Assembly (NCBI GenBank): GCA_026770025.1
Contig: JAMXDE010000038.1
Span: forward strand, 558,001-622,000
Direction of reading: 5' to 3'
From: Craspedostauros australis
Lineage: Eukaryota > Bacillariophyta > Bacillariophyceae > Mastogloiales > Achnanthaceae
Length of the DNA: 64,000 nt
This document shows positions 1 through 11,356 of the stretch, one piece after another. Both the position numbers and the translations under genes were made by a program. Position 1 is the stretch's first letter, and every line of letters begins with the position of its first letter. The notes beneath the pieces are model-generated. The model saw only the letters and a program-made list of their open reading frames with translations. It made no database searches and was not told the origin of the DNA.

Positions 1-1336
1 CTCGGTGAGATCGAAGGGGAAACCCAGGGTGTCGTACAGGTAGAATGCCTTGTCACCCGTGACCTGATTGCCGCCGGCCTCCTTGACATCGGATTCGAGT
101 TCCGTGAAGAATTTGATGCCGCGATCGAGCATGGTGGAGAATGCCGCCTCCTCCTCCTGGATGATTTCCGTGATCTTGGCCTCGTTGGCGCGCAGTTCGG
201 GATAGGCATCGCCGAAGGTGTCGAGGACGACGGGGATGAGGGTCTGGAAGAATCCCGGTTCGGCCTTGAGGATCTGCTGTCCGTAGCGCGTGGCACGACG
301 CAGCACACGCCGCAGAACGTAACCACGACCTTCGTTGCTGGGCACGGCGCCGTCCGCAATAGCGAAGCAGAGTGTGCGTGCGTGATCGGCGATGGCGCGG
401 TAGGCAGTGTCACGTAGTTGCGTGTCGTCGTCACCTACGAGGCCGCCGTACGTGCCGATCTTGGAATGCTCCGCCATCTTTTCGAACAATGGCTGGAAGG
501 CGTCGATGTCGTAATTGGAGTTATGGTTCTGCAGGATGCTGACGAGACGTTCCAATCCCATGCCCGTGTCGATGTGCTTTTGCGGCAACGAGTTGAGGCC
601 CTTCTCATCGCGGTTGTACTGCACGAAGACGATGTTCCATATCTCGATGACATCAGGGTCGTCGGCGTTGACGAGGTCAGCGGCGTCACGGTTGCCGATG
701 CGATCGAAGTGGATCTCGCTGCATGGTCCGCACGGGCCAGTGTCGCCCATCTGTGCAATGCATGGTGTGTAGAGTGGGGTTGCAACATGTGGAAATTGTC
801 GATGGGAATCAAAGCTGAATGATGGGCTTGAGTCGGGTTATTTTTCGCAGAGCAGTCTTGTCCATTCTCGTGCTTGCATTGATCCGCAATGCATATCCAT
901 ATCCACGACATGCACAACCAATTACAACAAATTCGGCATGTTGCAATGATCCGATTGAAGTGTGCAGCAGAACATAAATGAATCCTATTCAATGCCATTC
1001 AACACAATCCAATGAAATGACAGAACACACATCCACTGCCAATCGTATAGAATGTATTGCGATAAATCAATTCCAACACAACAGAACACAACACAATGCC
1101 AAATGACGTGACCGCACGCACCTCCCAAAAGTTGTCGGCAGCATCGCAGCCAATGACCCGCTCCTCCGGCAGGTACTTGAGCCAATAGCTGCGCGCCTCG
1201 AGATCTTCGTCGACATTGTCATCGCCCTGAAAGTAGGTGGCGTAGATGCGCTCGGGATCGAGCTTGTAGACGTTGGTGAGCAGATCCCACGCCATGTCGA
1301 TGGCCTCCTCCTTGAAGTAATCGCCGAAGGACCACG

Positions 1337-1367
<31 letters not shown>

Positions 1368-1877
1368 CGTATCGCGGCCGACGTCCTCAAGATCGTTGTG
1401 CTTGCCGCCGGCGCGGATGCATTTCTGAGAGTTGGTGGCGCGCTTCAAGGCCGCCAAGGGACTCGAGGGATCGACCTGTCCCAAGAAGATGGGCTTGAAC
1501 TGATTCATTCCGGCGTTGGCGAAGAGCAGGGTGGGATCGTTGACGGGAACGCAAGGCGAGCTGGGTTGCAGGAAGTGATCGCGTTCCTCAAAGAATTCGC
1601 AGAAGGTGGATCGGACCTTTGCTGTGGACCATTCGATGGAGTTGCCATCCTCTTCTGCTGTCGCGCGCAGCTGCGTGGGGGATGAAAACGCCTTGTGAAT
1701 CGCAGTTGCGGATGCCCGCTTGGCAGCGAAGGATCGCTTGGATACCAACGATGATGGCGTGTAGGCAAGCTCGAATGCCAGCGCAACGCCATGGCGAGAA
1801 CCCCGCGAGACTGCAGCCAACATCATCATCATCATCGTCGTCGCGGCTGCCGTTGGAAGCGAAAGCGTGAAGCGCAT
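1..1877 (-). CDS. alaS: Alanyl-tRNA synthetase, plastid-targeted (5' part, two exons, truncated by window edge)
   Basis: Class II aminoacyl-tRNA synthetase that charges tRNA-Ala. Exon 1 is 1122-1877 (252 residues). The intron is 751-1121 (GT at 1121/1120, AG just before 750). Exon 2 runs from 750 down to base 1 and continues outside the window. Splicing joins DNFWE to [13 protein letters not shown], the conserved AlaRS motif, with the frame kept. Residues 1-75 are an N-terminal extension: a hydrophobic stretch containing five Met in a row, then [10 protein letters not shown], which resembles the cleavage region of diatom plastid pre-sequences, then a Ser/Ala/Lys-rich transit-like segment. The catalytic core begins with [15 protein letters not shown] and includes [16 protein letters not shown]. 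No Met lies between the transit region and the core, so a cytosolic form from an internal start is not obvious; dual plastid/mitochondrial targeting is possible. Editing and C-terminal domains are not in the window. Confidence 0.93.
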
Positions 1878-2728
1878 CTCTCAATCTTCTCTCTCAATTC
1901 TCAGTCTTCCGTTTCTCTGCCCTTCTGTTTCCTTGCAGAAGTAAGTATCTGGAGTATCTGGAGTATCTTTGATTGATTTGTGATGAGGCTCCAGAATGTG
2001 ATGTCTGACGTTGATGTCGCTGGTGATGACAGTGGTGTTTGGAACTGATGATGGTGGTGATGGTGGTTGAGGCTCGACCCATCAACACAACAACGCAGAT
2101 CCTCGCAGATGCGGAATTTAACACGTCCGCAAACAGCAGAACAGATTTTTTGCGTAACGTCACACGCAAGGGGGAGAGAGAAATGGATTGTGATGAGTTG
2201 TCTGTTCGTCATCCAAAGTGTGTGACGCACATTCGAAGAGAAGCACAGACGCCATTTCGTGTTTATGTTCTATACGTGACTCGTGGGATACATCCAATCC
2301 CATGATATTGTGTGTGATTGGAACAATTGCATGGAGAAAGACTTTAATCGTGAAAACTCAGGCTTGATTGGAGTTGACAGGTAACAATCGCACAATTGGT
2401 CTTACCACAAGCCACCACAACACACACACACAGCGCAGAACAACACCAAACCAACCAGCAAGGTTCTTCTTTGCGCGATTGACATTCCCTTGAGTCCTGA
2501 AGATGCACAAGGTTGTGCCGAATGCCGAAATTCGGGACCGCGTGTCTGGTTGTGGCATCAGCCCTGCACTCAGAGGTGCTCTGCCTGGGAGCGATGAGGT
2601 TGCTGTGCTCATAAAATCAACATCCTCACAAGCCCCAGAGTCCAGCAATCAATACAGCAGTCAACCGAAGATCAAAGATCATCACGGACACATACAAAAC
2701 AGGACTACCTATTCCACTATCCTCCATC
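1878..2728. other. Intergenic region with no supported gene
   Basis: About 850 bp separating the divergent AlaRS gene and the small basic ORF at 2729. It holds CAT/GAT-rich and CA-rich low-complexity sequence (around 2010-2060 and 2400-2450) and no ORF with coding character. It presumably contains both promoters; no convincing TATA element was seen. Confidence 0.5.
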
Positions 2729-3127
2729 ATGTACACAGCACAGCAACAGCAACAGCAGCAACAGCAGCAGAACGCTGCCCCCCTCAAGCGCACAGCCCGC
2801 AAGCGACGAACCTCACAGCCCAAGTCCATCCTCAAGAATGCGACTGATACGGTGGTCGCGATTGAAGATCATGCAGTGGCGCAACGCTTCAGCCGACGCA
2901 GGGAATCGCAACAAGCAGCGCCACGTCCCCGCCCGCGACGTGTCTCGCATCATGCCATCGCAGGACGTCGGTCATCGGGTGTCATCCGTCGCGAAGTGCA
3001 GCCCAAGCGCAGTTCGGCCACCATCATGGCGCATCCCAGATTGAACGAACGCCGCGAGCGCAGAAGTCGCCGGCGGCCAACGCAGCATGCCGAGTCGAAC
3101 AACGTGCGTCCCGCCATCCTGTCGTGA
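2729..3127 (+). CDS. Small basic hypothetical protein with a poly-Gln N-terminus
   Basis: Predicted 132-residue protein, not recognised. It opens with ten consecutive Gln residues (residues 5-14), followed by a strongly basic, Arg/Ser/Pro-rich chain with several RRR and RKRR clusters that could act as nuclear-localisation signals, and stops with TGA. There are no membrane segments or hydrophobic core, so a disordered nucleic-acid-binding or chromatin-associated protein is possible, but this is inference from composition only. The start codon follows a short CA-rich leader. Codon composition is compatible with neighbouring genes. A chance ORF cannot be excluded, because the CAG/CAA run alone gives an open frame. 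Confidence 0.4.
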   Translation: MYTAQQQQQQQQQQNAAPLKRTARKRRTSQPKSILKNATDTVVAIEDHAVAQRFSRRRESQQAAPRPRPRRVSHHAIAGRRSSGVIRREVQPKRSSATIMAHPRLNERRERRSRRRPTQHAESNNVRPAILS

Positions 3128-3412
3128 GGAGGTGATGCGGTCGGCGCAACACGGCGTGGCCGAATGCAATTGCACAAATGCGCGGAGCCATACTTGCAGG
3201 GTATGACACAATAGACAACATAGAGATGTAATGCCACACACAAATGAGTAAAAAACACAGATCATTTTTGAAAACCAACGGTGTCATACTCGTACATCGT
3301 GCACACAGAACTGCACTCGTAGGGTAGGATCGGTGACGTTCGTGTAGCTTTGCTCTGGTTTCCCCTACCCCCGCCCTCTTGTGGCGACGTTGCTCCATTC
3401 GCCTGTCACAAA

Positions 3413-5190
3413 TCAGTAGCTGAAGAACTTCAAAGGGATCGTGGCTTTTTCTTCATCGGTGTCCTCGGTCTTGTGTTTGTGAATAATGTACACGCCAGGT
3501 CCGACCTCCGGCTCTTCTTCCTCCTCACTTGCCTCATCAGGCCCGTTACCGTGCACTTCAATTTCGAACGAACCCGTGGATTCAGTGGCATTCTTGCCTA
3601 TTTTCCTACGCAAGCCCGGCAGGACGACTCTCTCCAGCCAATCCAGACCTTTCTGCACGTGGGCATTCAGATGGGAGACCACGAGCATCACGCCTTTGGT
3701 ACGTGTATGCGTTGCGATGAATGTGTATAAATTGGTTCAGAAGAGACGGAGAGCACGGCAATAGCGCGATCATCATCAGCAGCAGAAGTGTGAGATATGC
3801 AGAAAGAGCAGTCTTGGGTGTTGAGCAAACTTCAATGACGTGCAATCGACACTACGTACGCCACAAATGGACGGCGCCACAGGATATCTGGCACATCTTG
3901 GAATTGCGCATGGTACGTACCTCCCGGTTTCAACAACCGCGAGCATTCCGCCATGATCTCACGGCAGTTCTGCACGCCCGCATCTTCGGAATCATTCGAA
4001 AGCATCGCATCCAATGTTCCCTTTTCCAAAATCAAATCAAAGGTGCAGTCTGCGTATTTGGTCAGCTTGCGACAATCGGCCGTGACATATTGCAGCGGAT
4101 CATCCGAAGACGATGATGGTGCCTGCTCCTCGTTCATTTGCTGGATGACGGCGTCGCTGTAGTCGGTGCACACGACGGTTTCAAGGATGTCCTTGAGGGC
4201 GGCGGACGATTTTGTTGCGGAAAGATGCGAGCGGACGCTTTGAACCAAGTCTCTGCCCAATGGCACGTCGCCACATCCAATTTCGATCACGCTCACGGGA
4301 CCATTCTTGCAGAGACCTTCGCGGGTTGGTGGTCCTTCGTCGTCTCCTTCAACTTCGATCTCTTCAATCTCCACTTCTTCCCCTTCCTCTTCCTCTTCCA
4401 CGTCGTTGTCATTGTCATCATCGGCATGATCGTGATCATGATTGTGGTCGTGGTTGTCGTCATCGTCGTGCTTGTTGTCATGATCCTGGTCATGTTCGTG
4501 GCTGTTGTTGTGGCTGTGATCGTGATCATGTTTGTGCTCATGTTGGTGACCATGGTCATGTTTGTGATCTGTGCCCGTTGCACCGCACGAGGAGACATCA
4601 CCGGCACAGTCACCGCCCACATTTCCAGCATCCGCTTCTTCCTCATCCCGATAGCCCTCTTCCTTCTTGCGGATCGTACCATCGCTGGATTTTTCCGTTC
4701 CAGCGCAGCGTCCGCTTCCTTCTTCCTCCTTCGGCTGTCCTTCCTCTTTTGATCTTCCTTCACCCTTGCCGTCATCCTTGCCGTCTTCATTTTGATCTGC
4801 TGTTGCTTCGTCTCCCTCCTCCTCTTCGATCATCTCGACCTCCTGCTCCTCCTCATCATCATCATCTCCGAATATCAATGGAAGCAAGATTGGTTCCAAG
4901 TCCGAATAGCTGAAGTACCAAGCATGATCAGGCTCGGGTTCTTGATCCTCGCCGTCATCGACCTTGTCCGCATCATCAGATGCCTTCTCCTCGTCCCGTT
5001 GCGTCTCTTCATCCACTTCGCCATTCACCTTTCGAGATTTAGGAGGTCGTTTGCGATAACGTTCCTCCCAGTACTCCTGAGTTCCGTACTTTGGCGTTGC
5101 ACCGCTTTCCGGGCCATCGGCATCACCTTCCACGTCTGCTGATTGATTCTGGCGCTTCCTCCTCTCATCGCTCGTCGCTGACGATTCCAT
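3413..5190 (-). CDS. EEF1AKMT4/METTL13-like methyltransferase with a large His/Asp/Glu-rich insert
   Basis: Two exons (3921-5190 and 3413-3693) separated by a 227-bp GT-AG intron give a 516-residue protein with the frame preserved. N-terminal YWEERY (about residue 40) and WYFSYSDLEPILLPLIF (about 91-107) match the start of the EEF1AKMT4/METTL13-type class I methyltransferase fold. Motif I is VIEIGCGDVPLG (301-312), followed by CTDYSDAVI, ADCRKL and FDLILEKGTLDAML, which are family hallmarks; LLKPGGVMLVVSH spans the splice junction. S-adenosyl-methionine-dependent methylation, possibly of a lysine in a translation factor, is inferred from the family. The oddity is an insert of about 190 residues (108-296) between the N-terminal helix and motif I. 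It is nearly all Asp/Glu with a His-rich tract at 208-256. In known family members these motifs are only a few dozen residues apart. Confidence 0.85.
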
Positions 5191-8100
5191 GTTGATTGTG
5201 GTGGGCTATGCTCTATGTTGGAATGCAACGTGGCTCACTTTCAGTTATGGTGTCTCTCCACCTCCCTATCACTCTGTCGCTCTCTCCCTCTCTTCCTCGC
5301 CGCCAGTATGATGCGATACAGAGCGGCGGAGCACGAGTTGGCTCGTATAATACGTTTGTGAGAATACATCATGTCCATCCACCCCACCCATCACATTTGA
5401 ATCGTTGGTGTGGATCTCGTTTTTTTGAGAACTTGTTCACGGTTGGCTCTTGTATCCGCGACAGATCATTCGTGACTGAATGTTGTGGTCGCCTCTGTCG
5501 TACTTTCGAAGCATGCTCCAAGATCAGCAGGATAGTAATGAAATAATGTATTTGCCGCTGCTTCGGACAGTCACGAAATTGTGGAGTATACTCGTAGTAC
5601 CAATACTGACATGATACCATGAAAACACATGTTGACGGGAATGACCAAAAACTGCACAGAGTCCATTCACGGATACGTTCTCTTGATTTCAATCGCGGTC
5701 ACTGGCGTGCGAACTTGTTGAAGTGTTCGCAGCACGCGAGAGACCATGGACATGAAACGTCTCCACTCTCTGGCGATCCCGACACGCAGCCTTCCCATCA
5801 ATTCGTTTTCATGTGGCATAGAGTATCATGCATACTTGTACTGCCAAACGAATAAGCGTACCCAGATGGCCGCCCTCACGAATTGCACGTTGAGCACTTG
5901 ACTCGCAGTCAGAGCAGATCAACACATGCGCAATCCACCGCAACGTTTTGAACGACATGAATGCCGCCGGTGGATGCGGTTCTCACAACTCATGGCTCGC
6001 CGTGACCAAGAACCGGTTTCGCTCTCAGATTTGGTGCCACCATGCTTTCGCTGAGATCGGCGTGCCTGACATGAGCTGATCCTTGGGCTTGTCCCCTGTA
6101 CGTACGCTACTTGATGTTGCGACGGCATCATTTGGCATTGGTCAAGACGGGCAGTCCGCACTTGCGCATTCCCGTGTACTTTGCGTTTGTGCCGCGATTA
6201 TCGACGAGGAGACGTCCAAAACACAAAAGCGTTCTGCTCACATTCCAAATTGTACTCGCAGTGTACCCTCCACATGCATTGCTACCGCGCTAGTACTGTA
6301 TACGCCTGGCATACGAGCACAGACGAGATCCACATGATTGGTAGTCGGTGCTGAACGCCCACATTGGTGTGGTCGTGTATTGAACGAAGTAGTCGTGCGA
6401 GTAGATGTGGATCGAAGCATTTCGCAAGAGGACGGAGACGAAGACGGAAGTTTGCCCAATTCACCCCAAGAAGACGCACATGCTTCAAGGCAAAAGGAGG
6501 TGCCGCATGCGTCCCAATTCGTGGCAGATGGAAACCAACACGATTGTGATTGCACAGAGAGGGGGACAAGTACAAGAATCGCTGTGGAGAAGAGTTAGGA
6601 AGCAGCCATCGGGTTGCAAAGATGCCATGGCATCGCTCGCGGAATGAGATGGAGGACTTTCGGGAGGAAAGAATCCAAACCATACCAGTGTGCGAGCGAG
6701 AGGGATAGTGGTGTTTTGTCGTGGAAGGTACTCCAGAGTACTCTTGCGTTACTTGCCCTCGCATATGTTACTATGCTCCACACAACAGACGATCATGTCG
6801 TCTGTACGAAGGCAAAGAGGCGAGAGAAACAAGAAAGAGAGGCTGGGAGCAATGGCGACCCCTCTGCTCCTCTCCAAACATGCTCTTGCTCGTACTCGTG
6901 GTCGTGGTCGTACGACACAACTGCGAGTGCATGCCATCCACTGCGTTCCACAGAGACGGCTCTCTCTTCGCAGAGAGAAAAGAGCAGATGAGGGAATCCA
7001 GTACGAGTTATAGTAGAGTGGTTGCATCCAGCTTCCGCTTTTCCCGATCGTGTGATCTTAATGTATTCTCTAATACCTTCGAGGACGAGCTGTGGCATGG
7101 CACGAGTACTCGTAGTCTAATTGAGAAATAGTATGCACGAGCCCGCCCCCACCAATGCAGCTATGGTGAGAGATTGATGCTGGTGTTGATGGCCGACACA
7201 GGCACCCGCTTTTGTAGATGGTATTTGTCCAAGTACGGCCTACGCAGGCAGATGATACAGCCATACATCACGGGAGCCATGGCCCTTGCCAATGCCTCGT
7301 CTTGTGTTGTTTGTGTTGTTCCGAACAGCCAGTCCACCCCGGAACAGCACCCATCTGTTGCAAGGTGTTTGTCGGCTGCTCCAGGTTCCCTCCGGGTTCT
7401 TTGCACCTGTTGGATCCCCAAAAGAAGCGAAACGAGGTGCGTGGCCCTCTCGACCTCTCGACCCTTGTTCCTTCCCGCCATGATAGTTTGTGCAAGTAGA
7501 ACCAAAGGAGAGTCAGTACCACACGCGTTGGTCGTCCCTCGCCAGTAGCCCTGCCGCGAAGCGGGGCAGAAGAATGAGTGGTAGACGCAGTCATGATCGT
7601 AGAGAAAGTACTAAGAGGCACAAATGAAGGTGTTCTGTGGGAGAGTTCACGAACAGGCGTCAACATCTATGGTCGTCTGTACCATCCAAAAACCATGTTG
7701 TTGCTGTTGAGATCATTTATTCGATGTTGATGCGCGGAAGTGCTCTAATTGCGATGACGTGTGCTAACAGGTTGAGCGGCACCTACTTTCCATTGTTAAA
7801 ACGTGTTATGTGACGCCATGGTGACCGATACTCGAGTTCAATATTGTCATGTTCTGTACCTTCGTTGATGTTCTCTCATGTACTTTCGAGTACTTCGGCA
7901 GATTTTTTCTGTGTTCCGTCGATGGTTTTGAACAAATTGGATGGACACGACAAAAGGCGATGCCTCGTACGCTCGCGCAACGTGTTCACGCACATACGAT
8001 TCCACCCCGCATGAGAACCGAGGACAACACAACATCCACAGAAAAGACACGCGATTGGCTGGTGCAACAAGAAAAGGACGAGCTCCCGGTTTGTCGATTG

Positions 8101-9166
8101 GTTTCGTACGTGTTTGCGTTGGACCGTGTTGTGTGTGTTGGGTAGGGGACGAGCACAAACGTTGACTTTGTCGGAGGTACCCGCATCACATCGCCGCGCT
8201 CGTGCGTGCGGTTGGTTGGGCACGAACAACACACGAGACGAGAGCGCGGTGCGCGCCACGGTGTGTTCGCGTAGCAGCACCGATACTGGCGAGAGTGGTA
8301 GAAGCAGTCGGTAACGGTGCGTGCGTCACCTATTGTGGCACAGCGTTGTGCACAAAGAGGTTCTTTGATCGGCGATAGCGAGAGGGAACGAAGGCAAACA
8401 AGCCATCATCACCGCGCCAATCTGGGCCAAGAGAGCCCAAAGCAAAGCAAAGCAAAGCAAACGAAACGAAACTACACCAAACCGAAGCAGAAACCGGAAG
8501 TCGAACAAGTGTGTGTGCTGAACAGGAAGTAAGCGCTGTTGACTTTGACCGAAACAATACCAGCAGCGACAACAACAACAACGCCAAAAGTCGTTGCATT
8601 GCAGTGCCGAATCCATACCTTCCATACCTTCCGCACCTTCCACAACCTGCGCAAACAGCCAACCAGGAGCCCCAACGAAGCCACGTTGCCCCATCGCCGC
8701 CCACAACCACAAGGCAACCGGTACTCCAAAACTTACTTCCCACCATTCATACCATCCATACCAATACTCCACTCACCATCCCCTCCCATCCCATTGGAGT
8801 ATTTGCACGACACAACATAGCAGAGCAGAGAACAATACCACACCGTACTCGGTATTCGACAATCGACAATCGACAATCATCAAACGCAGACACAAACACC
8901 GACACAAACAAAGACACAATCATCAAACGCAGATTCATTGCTCATCCATCGAGACCATCCGCTTTCGAGAGCAATAGGCTTCTCCTGGGACCTTGGCAAC
9001 CATCCAATCTGCAAACTCGTACAATCCCCTTCAGTCATTCACTCACTCACTCTCTCAACCATTGAACCATCAAACCATTGAACCATCAAAGCACTGAAGA
9101 AACCAACCAACCAAGGAACCGCCTGCGACTACACACCACCTCCAACCAGAAATCGCCCATGCTCAC
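5191..9166. other. Gene-poor intergenic region; distal part is a probable 5' leader
   Basis: About 4 kb without a convincing gene. All ORFs are short, lack domain-like composition and overlap one another in several frames. The sequence has many copies of a TACTCGT/ACGAGTA heptamer, including a perfect 12-bp palindrome ACGAGTACTCGT at 7102-7113. From about 8400 the sequence becomes A/C-rich with short tandem repeats (AAGC units near 8440-8462; GACAATC units near 8865-8880), and a repeated stretch AATCATCAAACGCAGA occurs twice (near 8876 and 8920). That purine-poor tract of several hundred bases probably represents the promoter and 5' untranslated region of the gene starting at 9167. Confidence 0.5.
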
Positions 9167-9170
9167 ATGA
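9159..9170 (+). promoter_or_regulatory. Minimal upstream ORF (Met-Leu-Thr-stop) overlapping the main start codon
   Basis: ATG CTC ACA TGA: the TGA stop of this three-codon uORF shares two bases with the ATG of the following gene (ATGA). Such an overlap is the arrangement used for termination-reinitiation in other eukaryotic leaders. Translation is not proven. Confidence 0.35.
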
Positions 9171-11356
9171 ATACCAACAATCGCCACAATCAAGACGAAG
9201 GCAGCGACACGGAGGAGGAGGAGTGCTCTAACACAGAGGTTGACGGTGATGCGACGGATCCCAACGAGGAGAAGATTAGAGCTGTAGCGTCTACTGTTGC
9301 GTCTGCTGCTGCTGCTGTATCTACTGCAATGTCGGCTGCAGGTCCAGCACCTGCTGCTGCTACTGGTGACGGTGATGGCAATACTGGCAGTGGCAATGCT
9401 GGTGGTGGCAGAAACAGCGGCAGAGGTGGGACGATTGTCACTGCGTCTGGAAAGTACGTGCTCAAGCTCGGGCCGCACGACGTGTTGCTTGGTAGGGGGA
9501 CAGGACCAAACAACAACAACGGCAACGTCGAGTTCCGCACCACCGTGGAGCGCTGCAAGGACGAGTACGTTGCGACCTCCAGCAGGAAGGCCAAGAGCGC
9601 CATCGTGAGGAACGCGGTCAACAGCGTTAAGGGGAAGAACGGCCGGTTCCTCAGCAAGCTCTCGCGCAACGAGCTCAAGATGCGCAGGATTCCGCACAAG
9701 GTGGCCTACGAGATCGCGCCAGACAGCATCGCCATCGAGAAGGTCAAGCAGGCTCTGCGGTACGTGTGCTACAAGAAGGAGGAGACCAAGATCGACACCA
9801 AGGGAGCCAGGAGCAAGCGCAAGCGTGAATCATCCACGGCCAGTCAGCAACGGCCCAACCCAACACAAACGCAGCAACAACAACAACAACAACAACAACG
9901 AGGAACTTCTCACGACTCTTCCGATGAAGAAGAAGACCATCACGAACAGCAGCATTCGATAAGCTCGAAAGAATCGCAACCGAAACTCCCTCAGCACAGT
10001 ATTCTCATGCAGGGCGCCAAAAACCTTTTGGCGCATCAAACAGCTCGCATGCTGTCATCTGAGATGGGGCCAATCACCATGATCAAGTCGCAAAAGGTCG
10101 CATCGCAACCGGAAGGCAGAACGTCCGCGCAGCAGCAACTGCCGACTTCTGGGAGACGAGCAAGTCGAACCAATGACGTAGCAAACAGTGGCCTCGGTGG
10201 GACCAACCATCACGCTGGTACTGCTGGCAACATTGGCACTGCGGGAACAACCCACGGTGTGCCAGAGCATGTGTATGTCAGATACAAGGGGGAGAGCACC
10301 AGCATGCAAGACACGGAGATTCCAAACGATGCATCGCAACGAGATGCAAGAATCCCAGGCCAAGCATCCGTTGAACCTGGTGCAGGGGGTGTCTTGAATC
10401 ACGCAGGCCAAACTAGATTGGCACTTTCAGCCACGGGGCAGCCGAGGACGGCGCTGCCGACGACTGTTGGCGCGGCTACTGCTGCATCCTTGGGTGGGGT
10501 CATGCCAGCGTCGGATCTGGGCATTGGGACTCCAGGTCAGCTTTCATTGCCCTTGTTCTCCTCTCCGATTGCCCACACCGGGACCGCATTGGACTCCTTG
10601 CTTATTGCGGCTTCGCAACAGACAGCGTTGATGCAGGCTCTCCAGTCCTTGAATGCCATCAATCCACAGGCTCAGATGCAAGCGCAGGCCGGGGTGTCTG
10701 CTCAGGCGCAAGCTCAGGCCCAAGCGCAAGCACATTTTCAGATGCAGATGCAAGCGCAAGCACAAGCACAGCCTTCAACGCCAGCACCTGGACTGTCGGC
10801 AATCCACCAACACCAGCTTCTATCATCTCAGATTCACACCAACCCCACTGATATGTTGAACAACGCGATATCATCGTCACCAGCAGCAACGGCAGCAGCA
10901 GCAGCAGGAGGTGGCATCGACGCTGCAAGCCAGACCCTGCACCAGCAGCAACTGATTGCAAGGCTGCTGGAATCCAGCGGCTTTCCCGTTCCAGCTGGCA
11001 TGCTCGCAGCACCGCCCGCGATGACGACGACAGCACCAGCGCCAGCGACCACACCTACGAGCATGCCAGCACCAGCACCTGTAACAAGATCGGCATCCAC
11101 GACGACGTCAACGACTCCTACCGGATTGGCGGGTTCTGTGGTGCCTCAAGGAACTCCAGCACTCCCGCTCTCATTTCATCCTCAGCAAGCTGCCATGATG
11201 CAGTACATGGGGCAGGATCAGGACAACACGCGTGCGAGGGCCCTTCTTTCGTTGCTCTCCATCCTGAACAGCAACAACATCAACAACACTGGCGGTAGCA
11301 CGAGCAACACAAATGCAGCCGCGGCTCCAAGCGCCAATACCGAAAGGAATGAGTGA
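9167..11356 (+). CDS. DUF6824-type diatom protein with Gln/Ala-rich tail (paralogue 1)
   Basis: Single-exon gene for a 729-residue protein. Residues 100-205 form the conserved domain: GPHDVLLGRGTGPNNNNGNV followed by FR, then SSRKAKSAIVRNAV, GRFLSKLS and YEIAPDSIAIEKVKQALRYV. This is the DUF6824-type domain I know from many diatom proteins; its biochemical role is unknown, and DNA binding or transcriptional regulation is only a guess from the basic character and the flanking activation-like regions. The N-terminal 95 residues are acidic and then Ala/Gly-rich. The rest is low-complexity: poly-Gln near residue 240, an Ala-Gln repeat near 505-530 and Ala/Thr/Pro runs. The final 40 residues include RARALLSLLS, resembling the tail of the paralogue at 49346-51271. 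The start at 9167 is the first in-frame ATG upstream of the conserved part. Confidence 0.88.
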   Translation: MNTNNRHNQDEGSDTEEEECSNTEVDGDATDPNEEKIRAVASTVASAAAAVSTAMSAAGPAPAAATGDGDGNTGSGNAGGGRNSGRGGTIVTASGKYVLKLGPHDVLLGRGTGPNNNNGNVEFRTTVERCKDEYVATSSRKAKSAIVRNAVNSVKGKNGRFLSKLSRNELKMRRIPHKVAYEIAPDSIAIEKVKQALRYVCYKKEETKIDTKGARSKRKRESSTASQQRPNPTQTQQQQQQQQQRGTSHDSSDEEEDHHEQQHSISSKESQPKLPQHSILMQGAKNLLAHQTARMLSSEMGPITMIKSQKVASQPEGRTSAQQQLPTSGRRASRTNDVANSGLGGTNHHAGTAGNIGTAGTTHGVPEHVYVRYKGESTSMQDTEIPNDASQRDARIPGQASVEPGAGGVLNHAGQTRLALSATGQPRTALPTTVGAATAASLGGVMPASDLGIGTPGQLSLPLFSSPIAHTGTALDSLLIAASQQTALMQALQSLNAINPQAQMQAQAGVSAQAQAQAQAQAHFQMQMQAQAQAQPSTPAPGLSAIHQHQLLSSQIHTNPTDMLNNAISSSPAATAAAAAGGGIDAASQTLHQQQLIARLLESSGFPVPAGMLAAPPAMTTTAPAPATTPTSMPAPAPVTRSASTTTSTTPTGLAGSVVPQGTPALPLSFHPQQAAMMQYMGQDQDNTRARALLSLLSILNSNNINNTGGSTSNTNAAAAPSANTERNE